DNA from: Halomonas sp. Y3
GTDB lineage: Bacteria > Pseudomonadota > Gammaproteobacteria > Pseudomonadales > Halomonadaceae
DNA length: 64,000 nt
Reading direction: 5' to 3'
NCBI RefSeq assembly: GCF_024137965.1
Contig: NZ_CP099975.1
Coordinates: 2,728,001-2,792,000, forward strand
The position numbers were made by a program, and so were the translations under genes. The notes beneath the pieces are model-generated. The model made no database searches. It saw only the letters and a program-made list of their open reading frames with translations, and was not told the DNA's origin. Below are positions 55,863 to 64,000 of this stretch, one piece after another; positions within the stretch are counted from its first letter, which is position 1, and the number at the start of each line of letters is the position of its first letter.

Positions 55863-56233
55863 ACCCAGACTCCCGCCAGAATGATCAGGACCGCACTCAC
55901 CACCACGGTGATCTGCGCCTTCTTGATGCCACCCTCGAGGGTCACGCCGATATCGGCGTCCATCACCAGGTGCTTGATGCCGGCGACGAAGTGGTACGCC
56001 AGCGCCGAGAGCAGGCCCCAGGCGATCAGCTTGGCCAGGAAGTTGTTGGCCAGGGCGTTGCTCACGGCGTCGAAGCCGGCCGGGGAGGAGAGCGATTTGC
56101 TCAGGGCCCAGAAGGCGAAGATCAGGCCGACGAAGAGGATCACGCCGGTGATGCGGTGGGCGATGGAGGTCAGGGCGGGCAATGGAAACTGTATCGTGGA
56201 CAGATCCAGGTTTACGGGTCGTTTGCTATTCAC
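55856..56233 (-). CDS. sdhC: Succinate dehydrogenase cytochrome b556 subunit SdhC
   Basis: The first gene of the sdh-suc block. The 125-residue protein begins MNSKRPVNLDLSTIQFPLPA and continues ALTSIAHRITGVILF (quinone-site Ser/Arg near residue 27). The heme-ligand His lies in AYHFVAGIKHLVMD near residue 80-88. Three transmembrane helices are seen. It has a well-formed upstream promoter and is divergent from gltA. Confidence 0.97.
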   Translation of the reverse strand: MNSKRPVNLDLSTIQFPLPALTSIAHRITGVILFVGLIFAFWALSKSLSSPAGFDAVSNALANNFLAKLIAWGLLSALAYHFVAGIKHLVMDADIGVTLEGGIKKAQITVVVSAVLIILAGVWVW

Positions 56234-56368
56234 GGCTCTCTACACACTCTCTATGGCCCACTCTACGACAGGACGGGCAAGGCCCGAGCGGGCGGTGGTT
56301 TCGGGAAGGCGCGGTACCTGTCTCCAGAGGAAGACGAGACCGCTTCTCCTGCCAGTCGCGCGGGGTGG

Positions 56369-56397
56369 ATTATAGGGACATGGCCCCTTCATGACAA
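56369..56397 (-). promoter_or_regulatory. sdhC promoter
   Basis: On the minus strand TTGTCA (56392-56397), a 17-bp spacer and TATAAT (56369-56374), a near-consensus sigma-70 promoter about 135 bp before the sdhC start. This implies a leader of about 130 nt. Confidence 0.75.
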
Positions 56398-56570
56398 ACG
56401 CAGCGGCGGCCTACTAGACCATGGTGCAAAGGTTGTCGACACCCCTGCTGCGGCCTGTCGTTCCTCGGTGGCGCCCCCGCCCGCACGAGCGTGATGCATG
56501 GCACCAATTATTCAACAACACTTATACCAGACACACAAGCATGCACAAGGTGCCAGTCGCTATGGGCTAA

Positions 56571-56598
56571 TTGACAATCGCTGGAACGCTTCTATAGT
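56571..56598 (+). promoter_or_regulatory. gltA promoter
   Basis: TTGACA (56571-56576), a 16-bp spacer and TATAGT (56593-56598). The -35 is perfect. Transcription would begin near 56606, about 80 nt before the ATG. Confidence 0.8.
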
Positions 56599-56686
56599 GG
56601 GCGAACCTTTTCGCCGGCATTCGCTGCGAACTCGCTAGTGAAATAACGACTTATCGCCCTATCACGAACTCGAGAGGAGGCCTTCC

Positions 56687-57970
<1,284 letters not shown>

Positions 57971-58007
57971 GCCGGCAGAAGCGGCCAGGGCCGCATGCGC
58001 TACGCTT

Positions 58008-58035
58008 CAGAAAGCCGCCTTCGGGCGGCTTTCTG
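58008..58035 (+). terminator. Terminator of gltA
   Basis: A perfect 12-bp stem CAGAAAGCCGCC/GGCGGCTTTCTG with a TTCG tetraloop, 38 bp after the gltA stop. The T tract lies within the stem, so efficiency is uncertain. Confidence 0.75.
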
Positions 58036-58093
58036 CTGCATGGAACACTCACCTCGCGACTCACCACTCACCCGCCATACCAGGAGCAACAAA

Positions 58094-58984
58094 ATGAGCC
58101 AGAGCATCTCCACCGTCGCCTTTATCGGCCTGGGCGTGATGGGCTACCCCATGGCCGGCCACCTGGCTCGCGCCGGGCTCAGCGTACGCGTCTACAACCG
58201 CACGGCGGCCAAGGCCGAAGCCTGGGCCGCCGAACACGGCGGCAGCCACCACCCCACTCCCGAGGAGGCCGCCCGGGGCGCCGAGCTAGTGCTGGTCTGC
58301 GTGGGCAACGACGACGACGTGCGCCAGGTCACCACCGGCGAACAGGGCGCCCTCTCCGGCATGGCCGAGGGCAGCCTGCTGGTGGACCACACCACCGCCT
58401 CGGCGGAGCTCGCCCTGGAGCTCGACGCCGCCTGCCGCGAGCGCGGCATCGGCTTTCTGGATGCGCCGGTCTCCGGCGGCCAGCAGGGCGCCGAGAATGG
58501 CGCCCTGACCATCATGTGCGGCGGCGATGAGGCGACATTCGCCCGGGCCGAGCCGGTGCTCGCCCACTACGGCCGCGCCGTGACCCTGATGGGCGCCGCC
58601 GGCAGCGGCCAGCTCACCAAGATGGTCAACCAGATCTGCATCGCCGGCCTGGTCCAGGGCCTGGCCGAGGGGCTGCACTTCGCCGAGCAGGCGGGACTGG
58701 ACCAGCAACGGGTGGTGGATGTCATCTCCAAGGGGGCGGCCGGCTCCTGGCAGATGGAGAACCGCCACGCCACCATGATCGCGGACGAGTACGACCACGG
58801 CTTCGCCGTGGACTGGATGCGCAAGGATCTCGGCATCTGCCTGGAGCAGGCCCGCCACCTCCAGGCGCGCCTCCCGGTCACCGCCCTGGTCGATCAGTTC
58901 TACGCCGACGTCCAGGTGATGGGCGGCGGCCGCTGGGACACCTCCTCCCTGCTGCGTCGCCTGCGCGCCCTCCAGCAGCGCTGA
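58094..58984 (+). CDS. NAD(P)-dependent beta-hydroxyacid dehydrogenase
   Basis: A 296-residue member of the 3-hydroxyisobutyrate dehydrogenase / tartronate semialdehyde reductase family. The Rossmann motif is FIGLGVMGYPMAGHLARAG near residue 10. DAPVSGGQQGAENGALTIM lies near residue 122, and the catalytic Lys is in GQLTKMVNQICIAG near 172. Family members act on several short beta-hydroxyacids, and the substrate cannot be told. The ATG at 58094 has CAGGAG upstream. Confidence 0.9.
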   Translation: MSQSISTVAFIGLGVMGYPMAGHLARAGLSVRVYNRTAAKAEAWAAEHGGSHHPTPEEAARGAELVLVCVGNDDDVRQVTTGEQGALSGMAEGSLLVDHTTASAELALELDAACRERGIGFLDAPVSGGQQGAENGALTIMCGGDEATFARAEPVLAHYGRAVTLMGAAGSGQLTKMVNQICIAGLVQGLAEGLHFAEQAGLDQQRVVDVISKGAAGSWQMENRHATMIADEYDHGFAVDWMRKDLGICLEQARHLQARLPVTALVDQFYADVQVMGGGRWDTSSLLRRLRALQQR

Positions 58985-58989
58985 CCCCT

Positions 58990-59026
58990 GCCGGCGGCGA
59001 CCTCGCGGCGTCGCCGCCGGCCATTT
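58990..59026 (+). terminator. Hairpin after the dehydrogenase gene
   Basis: A perfect 12-bp stem GCCGGCGGCGAC/GTCGCCGCCGGC with an 8-nt loop, 5 bp after the stop, followed by CATTTAT. Confidence 0.7.
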
Positions 59027-59065
59027 ATCCACCACCCCAACGTTTTCCACACATTCTGTGGATAA
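59025..59065. other. Cluster of DnaA-box-like sequences
   Basis: One perfect box TTATCCACA on the minus strand (59057-59065, read TGTGGATAA on plus) and two one-mismatch copies on the plus strand: TTATCCACC (59025-59033) and TTTTCCACA (59043-59051). Three within 41 bp is more than expected by chance in GC-rich sequence. Function is unknown. Confidence 0.55.
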
Positions 59066-59330
59066 CCCTGTTCAAAACCGCTCGAAAAGGTCTTCTGACC
59101 GCCACGGGAAGCGGCTTGAGCTTAGATTGATCAATTTTTGACCTCACCTAAAGCATTGTTTTATATGAGATTTATAAAAAGGCTCGGCGACACGGGCAGT
59201 TGCCCGCCCACCCTGCACAGGAGGGAAGTCGGAACCGTGCCTGGTGGACAAGTCAAGCGGAAATCGCCCTGAAAACGACGCGACAGGGAAGAAACGCGAG
59301 GCATTCCGATAGCGGAAGGAGACAGACGAA

Positions 59331-59366
59331 GAGAAAGAAAAAGGGCACCCGGTGAGGTGCCCTTTT
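59331..59366 (-). terminator. Terminator of the tRNA-Ala/tRNA-Glu transcript
   Basis: GGGCACC (59343-59349) and GGTGCCC (59356-59362), with A and T extensions. On the minus strand it is followed by TTTTTCTTTCTC. It lies 8 bp beyond the 3' end of tRNA-Glu. Confidence 0.9.
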
Positions 59367-59374
59367 CAGGAAGA

Positions 59375-59450
59375 TGGCGTCCCATAGGGGGTTCGAACCC
59401 CTGTTCCCGCCGTGAAAGGGCGGTGTCCTAGGCCACTAGACGAATGGGAC
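59375..59450 (-). tRNA. tRNA-Glu (TTC)
   Basis: 76 nt with encoded CCA. The acceptor stem is GTCCCAT/ATGGGAC and the discriminator base is G. The anticodon loop CTTTCAC is closed by a CCGCC/GGCGG stem, so the anticodon is TTC. The T arm has GTTCGAACC. It is 20 nt downstream of tRNA-Ala and very likely in the same transcript, close to gltX. Confidence 0.97.
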
Positions 59451-59470
59451 GCAGATGTCATTCAGGAAAT

Positions 59471-59546
59471 TGGTGGAGCCTAGCGGGATCGAACCGCTGA
59501 CCTCAACACTGCCAGTGTTGCGCTCTCCCAGCTGAGCTAAGGCCCC
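59471..59546 (-). tRNA. tRNA-Ala (GGC)
   Basis: 76 nt with encoded CCA. It begins GGGGCCTTAGCTCAGCTGGG, a typical Ala tRNA 5' half. The anticodon loop CTGGCAG gives anticodon GGC, and the T arm has GGTTCGATCC. It is the first gene of the tRNA pair, with a good promoter directly upstream. Confidence 0.97.
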
Positions 59547-59567
59547 GTTGCCCTGAAGACGAGACGT

Positions 59568-59596
59568 ATAGTACTGATTCGCCCCGCCTTCGTCAA
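59568..59596 (-). promoter_or_regulatory. tRNA operon promoter
   Basis: On the minus strand TTGACG (59591-59596), a 17-bp spacer and TACTAT (59568-59573). The start would be about 15 nt before tRNA-Ala. It lies in the 57-bp gap after the gltX stop. Confidence 0.75.
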
Positions 59597-59603
59597 CACT
59601 TTT

Positions 59604-61082
59604 TCAGAGATCCCGGTACTCCTTCTCGAAGCGCTTGGCCTGCTTCTTGGAGACGCCGCCCAGCACCTCGATGGCGTGGCGAAGGCGCGCGCGGGTCATA
59701 TCGGAGCCGAGGATCGCCATGGCATCCATCACCGAGGTGCTGGCGGCAGAGCCGGTCACGGCGATGAAGACCGGGGCCAGAAACTCCTTCATCTTGAGGT
59801 CGAAGTGGGCCGAGAGCGCCTTCACCTCGGCCAGCAGCGCCTCCTTCTGCCAGGCGGGCAGCGTTTCCAGGCGCCATACCAGGAACTGCAGCAGCCTGAG
59901 CAGGTCCTCGCGCCCCAGCTTGACGCCGTCGAAGCTCTCTTCATTGATGCGCGGCAGGCCGGAGAAGAAGTGGCCGGCCAGGGGGGCCACCTCGGAGAGG
60001 GTCTCCACCCGCGGGCGCACCTGGGGCAGAATCTCCTTCACGTAGGACTCGTTGAAGGCCCACTCCATCAGCACCCTGAGGAAGGCGCCGTCGTCGAGAT
60101 CCTCGCGAATATAGAGGCCGTTGAGCCAGGTCAGCTTCTCCAGGTCGAAGACCGGACCGCCCAGGGAGACCCGCTGGATATCGAAGTGGGCCATCATCTC
60201 GTCGAGGCTGAACTTCTCGCGCTCGTCGGGCATCGACCAGCCCATGCGACCCAGATAGTTGATCACCGCCTGGGGCAGGTAGCCCATGCGGCGATAGTAG
60301 TTGATGGAGGTCGGGTTCTTGCGCTTGGAGAGCTTCGACTTGTCGGGGTTGCGCAGCAGCGGCATATGACAGAGCTCGGGCATCTCCCAGCCGAAGTACT
60401 CGTAGAGCAGCTGATGCTTGGGTGCGGAATTGATCCACTCCTCACCGCGCAGCACATGGGTAATGCCCATCAGGTGGTCATCCACCACGTTGGCCAGGTG
60501 GTAGGTGGGCATACCGTCGGACTTGAGCAGCACCTGAGCGTCTACTTGGGCCCAGTCCACCTCGATGGTGCCGCGCAGCATGTCACGGATCACGCAGGTG
60601 CCGCTGGCCGGCACCTGCATGCGCACCACGTAGGGCCATCCCTCCTGCTCGCGGCGGGCCTGCTCCTCTTCGGGCAGCGCCAGGTCGGCAGGCTTGAGGG
60701 CCAGGTGCATGCCGGCGGCCTTGCGCGCCTCGCGGAGCTCGTCGAGCTCCTCGCTGGTGCGGTAGCACTTGAAGGCGTGACCGGACGCGATCAGCTGGCG
60801 GGCGTACTCGCCGTAGATGTCGCCGCGCTCGCTTTGGCGGTAGGGGCCATGAGGGCCGCCCACGTCGGGACCCTCGTCCCACTCCAGCCCCAGCCAGCGC
60901 AGGGAGTCGAGGATCATCTGCTCCGACTCCTGGGTGGAGCGCACCCGGTCGGTATCCTCGATGCGCAGGATGAACTGGCCGCCGTGCTGTCGCGCAAAGC
61001 AGAGATTGAACAGGGCGATGTAGGCGGTGCCGACGTGGGGATCGCCGGTGGGTGACGGCGCGATACGCGTGCGTACGGTCAT
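59604..61082 (-). CDS. gltX: Glutamyl-tRNA synthetase
   Basis: Charges tRNA-Glu. The 492-residue class I synthetase has the HIGH-region [17 protein letters not shown] near residue 8 and the KMSKS-like KSKLSKRKN near 247. [18 protein letters not shown] and [23 protein letters not shown] are also typical. The ATG at 61082 gives the standard [13 protein letters not shown] start. A tRNA-Glu gene lies about 150 bp downstream on the same strand. Confidence 0.97.
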   Translation of the reverse strand: MTVRTRIAPSPTGDPHVGTAYIALFNLCFARQHGGQFILRIEDTDRVRSTQESEQMILDSLRWLGLEWDEGPDVGGPHGPYRQSERGDIYGEYARQLIASGHAFKCYRTSEELDELREARKAAGMHLALKPADLALPEEEQARREQEGWPYVVRMQVPASGTCVIRDMLRGTIEVDWAQVDAQVLLKSDGMPTYHLANVVDDHLMGITHVLRGEEWINSAPKHQLLYEYFGWEMPELCHMPLLRNPDKSKLSKRKNPTSINYYRRMGYLPQAVINYLGRMGWSMPDEREKFSLDEMMAHFDIQRVSLGGPVFDLEKLTWLNGLYIREDLDDGAFLRVLMEWAFNESYVKEILPQVRPRVETLSEVAPLAGHFFSGLPRINEESFDGVKLGREDLLRLLQFLVWRLETLPAWQKEALLAEVKALSAHFDLKMKEFLAPVFIAVTGSAASTSVMDAMAILGSDMTRARLRHAIEVLGGVSKKQAKRFEKEYRDL

Positions 61083-61230
61083 GGCGTTACGGTGTCCCGG
61101 ATCCGTTGGTGGATGAGCTAGCGGATGAATGACGGCATTATACGCACCTGCCGACGGCTCGGCAGCCATGGCGGGGAATCATCCCGCCTGATTGGGGTCA
61201 ACGTCTGGTCCAATAGACCATGGAGGGGAC

Positions 61231-61971
61231 ATGCTTTCTCAGCTACCCGAGGGGTTTACCGCCGTCGTGACCGGCGCCGGCGGCGGCATCGGGGCCGCCG
61301 TGGTCCAGGCCCTGCTGGCCAGCTCGCGTCCGGGGCGGGTGATCGCCGTCAGCCGCCGACCCCAGGCCCTGGAGGATCCTCGCGCCGCCTCCCTCACTGC
61401 CGACCTCACTCAGGAAGACGGCCGCGACCGCCTGGTCGCTGCGCTGGAGGGAGCACCGCTGCACCTGCTCTTCAACACCATCGGTACGCTGCACGACGCG
61501 GAGCTGGGCATCCACCCGGAGAAGAAGCTGGACGACCTCGACGCGGCGGCCCTGACGCACCTCTTTCAGGTCAACGCCGTCACCCCTGCCCTGCTGCTCC
61601 AGGCCCTGCAGCCCGGCCTCAAGGGCAGGCACCCGGCGCTGGTGGCCAGCCTGTCGGCCCGGGTCGGTTCCATCGAGGACAATCGGCTGGGCGGCTGGTA
61701 CGCCTACCGCGCCAGCAAGGCGGCTCACAACATGCTGATGAAGACCGCCGCCGTGGAGCTGCGCCGACTCAACCCCAGCCTGACGGTGGCCTGTCTGCAC
61801 CCCGGCACCACCGATACCGAGCTTTCTCGCCCTTTCCAGGCCAGGGTGCCCCAGGGCAAGCTGTTCTCGGCTGCTTTCGTGGCCGAGCGCCTGCTCGAGG
61901 TACTGGGCCAGCGCCCCTTGGGCGATGGCCCGAGTTTCCATGACTGGGCGGGAGAGCCGGTGCCCTGGTAG
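61231..61971 (+). CDS. Short-chain dehydrogenase/reductase
   Basis: A 246-residue SDR of the CsgA/YciK-like group. The cofactor motif is TGAGGGIG (TGxxxGxG) near residue 13, followed by DLT and FNTIGTLHD in place of NNAG. The catalytic pair is YAYRASKAA (YxxxK) near residue 155, with Ser in ASLSARVGS near 141. The ATG at 61231 is preceded by GGAGGGG; upstream ATGs at 61192 and earlier lack a site. The substrate is unknown. Confidence 0.88.
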   Translation: MLSQLPEGFTAVVTGAGGGIGAAVVQALLASSRPGRVIAVSRRPQALEDPRAASLTADLTQEDGRDRLVAALEGAPLHLLFNTIGTLHDAELGIHPEKKLDDLDAAALTHLFQVNAVTPALLLQALQPGLKGRHPALVASLSARVGSIEDNRLGGWYAYRASKAAHNMLMKTAAVELRRLNPSLTVACLHPGTTDTELSRPFQARVPQGKLFSAAFVAERLLEVLGQRPLGDGPSFHDWAGEPVPW

Positions 61972-62093
61972 CGACACCAGCGAAAACACAGCGTTGATGC
62001 GCGATCTTGCACAAACTTGCCGGATACCGGATCATTCCGACCGGCTTTTCCTAACCCTCACGTAATGACCCCATGCATCGACAGGACGGAGAG

Positions 62094-62684
62094 ATGGATT
62101 CACTAGGCCCGCGTATCAAGGAACTCCGCCTGGAGGCCAACCTCAACAAGGCCGCCCTGGCCCGTAAGGTCGGCGTCTCCGACGTGACCATCTCCTACTG
62201 GGAGTCAGGCGCCATCCGACAGATCGGCCACGAGAGGCTGGTCGCCCTGGCTCAGGCCCTGGGCTGTTCGCTTTCGCGGCTGCTGGAGGGCGACGGCGTC
62301 AGTCGAGCCGCTCCGCTCTACCTGCACAGTCAGCCCCCTGCCCCCTGGCAGGACCCCACCGCCGGGCGCATCGAACTGCCCTTCGAGCTGGTTCCCGCCC
62401 AGCAGTGGGAGGGAGAGTGCTACCTGCTGACCCCCGCTCCCGGTGAGCGCTTCGACTTCCTGACCGAGGGCGATCTGATCGCCGTGGCGCCGACCGAGCT
62501 CTTCCAGCAGACCGGCCTCTATCTGGTGGAGCGGGAGGGCCAGCACTGCATCCGCCGCGTTACCCAGGCAGAGGATGGCAAGCTGTGGTTCAGCGCTGAG
62601 CAGGAGGCCACAGCGGAGGAGCACAGGCCCGCCATTCGCCTGCTTGGCAAGCTGGTGGGGCGCTGGCAGCCAGCGCCCTTCTGA
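62094..62684 (+). CDS. XRE-family regulator with degenerate S24/LexA-like domain
   Basis: A 196-residue protein. The N-terminal Cro/CI helix-turn-helix spans about residues 6-60 (IKELRLEANLNKAALARKVGVSD in two overlapping parts, then ISYWESG). The C-terminal half resembles the LexA/S24 fold (YLLTPAPGERFDFLTEGDLIAV, then LYLVEREGQHCIRRV). The Ser of the GDSM-type motif and the catalytic Lys are not seen, so self-cleavage is unlikely. The ATG at 62094 has GGAGAG upstream; an ATG at 62073 is possible. Confidence 0.82.
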   Translation: MDSLGPRIKELRLEANLNKAALARKVGVSDVTISYWESGAIRQIGHERLVALAQALGCSLSRLLEGDGVSRAAPLYLHSQPPAPWQDPTAGRIELPFELVPAQQWEGECYLLTPAPGERFDFLTEGDLIAVAPTELFQQTGLYLVEREGQHCIRRVTQAEDGKLWFSAEQEATAEEHRPAIRLLGKLVGRWQPAPF

Positions 62685-62689
62685 GCCTC

Positions 62690-63277
62690 CTACTCGACGC
62701 CCAGCACCTCGACGCGATCATCGGTGCGGCGAGGCTCGCTGCCGACCAGGAAGCGCCGCGAGGTGCTGGCGACCTGTCCCAGACCATGGCGTGAAGTGCC
62801 CACCAGCGGCCCACTGAGGTGCTCGCCCTGCTCCCCGATGCGGCGCCGGACCTCCAGCGGCTGGACGCTGGCCTCCGGCAGATTGACGGTGATGGTGTAG
62901 CCGCCATCCGGCATGCCGCTGCCCGGGCCGAGGGGACCTGCCTCGAAGCGGCCGTTGGCCAGGACCGTGCGCTGCTGCCAGCGAACGCCGCTCAGCTCAC
63001 GCTCGACCACGATCTGCAGCCTGGCCCCCTCGGGCAGGTTACTCTCTCCCGCCACCATCAGGCGTCGGTCACCGGTCAGGGTGGCAGCAAAGTCGATCGC
63101 CACCGGTTCGGCGAAGGGCTCGACCGCAGGCTCCTCCGGCTCCGGAGCCGATGCCTGTTCGACACTCTCGGCCTCTTCCAGCCCGGCCGTAGGCTCGGCA
63201 CCGGTGTCGTCCCCGCTGCATCCGGCCAGCAGCACCAGCACCGCCGCCAGGCCGCACCATCGATAGCACGCCTTCAT
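62690..63277 (-). CDS. Predicted lipoprotein, unknown function
   Basis: A 195-residue lipoprotein. The signal peptide ends in LVLLAGC (Cys near residue 20), followed by an acidic Glu/Ala/Pro-rich linker (about residues 25-60). A beta-rich C-terminal domain follows (DGGYTITVNLPEA, QPLEVRRRIGEQGEHLSGPLV). No family is recognised. The ATG at 63277 has GGGAGG upstream. It converges with the XRE gene. Confidence 0.75.
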   Translation of the reverse strand: MKACYRWCGLAAVLVLLAGCSGDDTGAEPTAGLEEAESVEQASAPEPEEPAVEPFAEPVAIDFAATLTGDRRLMVAGESNLPEGARLQIVVERELSGVRWQQRTVLANGRFEAGPLGPGSGMPDGGYTITVNLPEASVQPLEVRRRIGEQGEHLSGPLVGTSRHGLGQVASTSRRFLVGSEPRRTDDRVEVLGVE

Positions 63278-63346
63278 GCATGACCTCCCAAGCGATAAGT
63301 CCTGCCCCCAGGCTACCACCGGGCCGGGTCACGCGTCCCGGCAAAG

Positions 63347-63670
63347 TCACCTCGGGTCGGCGCACTCGCGGCAGAGAGTGGTGAACGGCACCGCCGCCAG
63401 CCGCTCGGGGCCAATCGGCTCCTCGCAGACCTGGCAGATATCGCCCTCGCCGGCCTCGACCCTTGCCAGGGCCTGCATGACCTGGCGGAGCTCCTCCTCG
63501 GCCTCGCGCTCCAGGGCATCGACCACCTCATCGTTCTGGAGCTCGATGGCCTGCTCCTCCATGTTCTTGTCCAGCGGGCCTGCGCGCTGCTCCTTGTGCC
63601 CCCGATAGCGTTCGATTCGCTCGACCAGCTCGTCCCTGAGGGTCTCGAGTCGCTGCTTGCGCTCCATCAT
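63347..63670 (-). CDS. TraR/DksA-family zinc-finger protein
   Basis: A 107-residue DksA/TraR homolog, shorter than DksA (151 residues). A coiled-coil N-terminal half (ERKQRLETLRDELVERIERY and following) leads to a C4 zinc finger made of ICQVCEEPI and TLCRECADP near residues 76-105. DksA-like proteins bind in the RNA polymerase secondary channel. The acidic coiled-coil tip residues of DksA are not obvious here, so a ppGpp co-factor role is unproven. Start at ATG 63670 or 63667; GGGAGG lies upstream. Confidence 0.82.
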   Translation of the reverse strand: MMERKQRLETLRDELVERIERYRGHKEQRAGPLDKNMEEQAIELQNDEVVDALEREAEEELRQVMQALARVEAGEGDICQVCEEPIGPERLAAVPFTTLCRECADPR

Positions 63671-63827
63671 GGTGCTGCCTCCCGTCTCCAGGCGTACCGG
63701 TGTGGCATCGCCCTGCCCTTCTTCATAGCACATGCCGGCCGTACCACGACCCGGCAGCGAGGCTTTTCCGCTTGAATCCCCCTTGATGCCGGTCCAGGCG
63801 GATCGAAGAGACGCTCGGGGCTGGCCG

Positions 63828-64000
63828 TCAGGTCATGTCGAGAGCCGCATAGCCCTCCTCGGTCAGCGTCAGGGTTTCCCCTTCTGCCCGGCCGGCATGG
63901 GGCGTCACCGTGATCAGTCCCATCTCCTCCAGGGCCGCGATGTCGTCGTGAAGCGCCGGCAGCAGGGTGTCCTCCTCGGAATGGCCGAAGGGAGAGGAGA
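63828..64000 (-). CDS. Partial gene at the right edge, winged-helix-like C-terminus
   Basis: The last 57 codons of a minus-strand gene whose start lies beyond the window. The visible end reads FGHSEEDTLLPALHDDIAA, LEEMGLITVTPHAGRAEG and ETLTLTEEGYAALDMT. The spacing of a helix, an EEMGLI segment and a TLTEEGYAAL end resembles the wing and tail of a winged-helix regulator. This is too little sequence for a family call. Confidence 0.5.
   Translation of the reverse strand, partial: SSPFGHSEEDTLLPALHDDIAALEEMGLITVTPHAGRAEGETLTLTEEGYAALDMT

Larger units (their letters stand above)
56234..56686. other. Divergent sdhC-gltA control region
   Basis: No gene was found in 453 bp. The half near gltA is AT-richer than the rest of the window. 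It contains the sdhC promoter (56369-56397, minus) and the gltA promoter (56571-56598, plus), 174 bp apart, leaving room for shared regulator sites. Confidence 0.75.
58985..59374. other. 390-bp non-coding region with DnaA-box-like cluster and AT-rich stretch
   Basis: No gene was found. From left to right it holds a terminator hairpin (58990), three DnaA-box-like 9-mers (59025-59065), a GATC-centred palindrome ATTGATCAAT (59126-59135), an AT-rich stretch (about 59150-59180) and the terminator of the tRNA pair (59331-59366). Confidence 0.6.

Noticed and set aside
59025..59180. Chromosome replication origin (oriC)
   Set aside because: Only three boxes, and none of the usual oriC neighbours (dnaA, dnaN, gidA, rpmH) is present. 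Kept as a DnaA-box cluster, not called an origin.
62094..62684. Prophage repressor marking a prophage boundary
   Set aside because: Flanking genes are housekeeping or lipoprotein genes, and no phage structural, integrase or lysis gene is in the window.

Overview
The window is a gene-dense, high-GC (mid-60s % by eye) stretch of a gammaproteobacterial chromosome. Protein sequences and gene order (ftsK-lolA; aat-bpt-infA; clpA-clpS; monomeric NADP isocitrate dehydrogenase; rluE-nudJ ... mnmA-hflD-purB-roxA; a divergent gltA and sdh-suc block) point to Halomonas or a close relative in the Halomonadaceae. The genus call is inference from gene content, not from a database search. No rRNA, CRISPR array, transposase, integrase or phage gene was seen.

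Layout. 1-8.6 kb: lolA (cut by the left edge), ftsK, then the N-degron set aat, bpt, clpA and clpS around infA. 8.8-12.4 kb: icd (minus) divergent from rluE-nudJ. 12.5-18.2 kb: an accessory block between nudJ and mnmA, two genes that are normally neighbours. It holds a TetR regulator, a lipoprotein efflux adaptor, an RND permease and an alpha/beta hydrolase, with two matching palindromic operators. 18.3-23.2 kb: mnmA-hflD-purB-roxA-GNAT. 23.5-29.3 kb: aceA, a SlyD-like FKBP, slyB, an MFS exporter, an NlpC/P60 lipoprotein and small orphans. 29.6-38.5 kb: an 821-codon protein with two DUF1266-like modules, gabT, several small membrane or unknown genes, the ycjX-ycjF pair and a universal stress protein. 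38.6-44.6 kb: rnb and a complete four-gene siaABCD-type phosphatase/kinase/switch/diguanylate cyclase operon. 44.6-58 kb: the TCA block sdhCDAB-sucAB-lpd-sucCD on the minus strand, with gltA divergent from it. 58-64 kb: a beta-hydroxyacid dehydrogenase, tRNA-Glu and tRNA-Ala downstream of gltX, an SDR, an XRE regulator with a degenerate S24-like domain, a lipoprotein, a DksA/TraR zinc protein and a partial gene at the right edge.

How the genes work together. Central carbon metabolism dominates. Citrate synthase, isocitrate dehydrogenase, 2-oxoglutarate dehydrogenase (E1, E2, E3), succinyl-CoA synthetase and succinate dehydrogenase are all present, plus isocitrate lyase for the glyoxylate branch and gabT feeding in succinate semialdehyde. 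Strong T-tract-less hairpins sit at three internal junctions of the sdh-suc block and may set segment-specific mRNA levels. The most regulation-rich spots are the TetR/RND cassette, which has an operator over a well-formed promoter and an apparently leaderless tetR, and the sia operon. A 17-bp element is also shared, at conserved distance from a -10-like ATAGTG, by the upstream regions of aceA and an unknown 74-residue gene.
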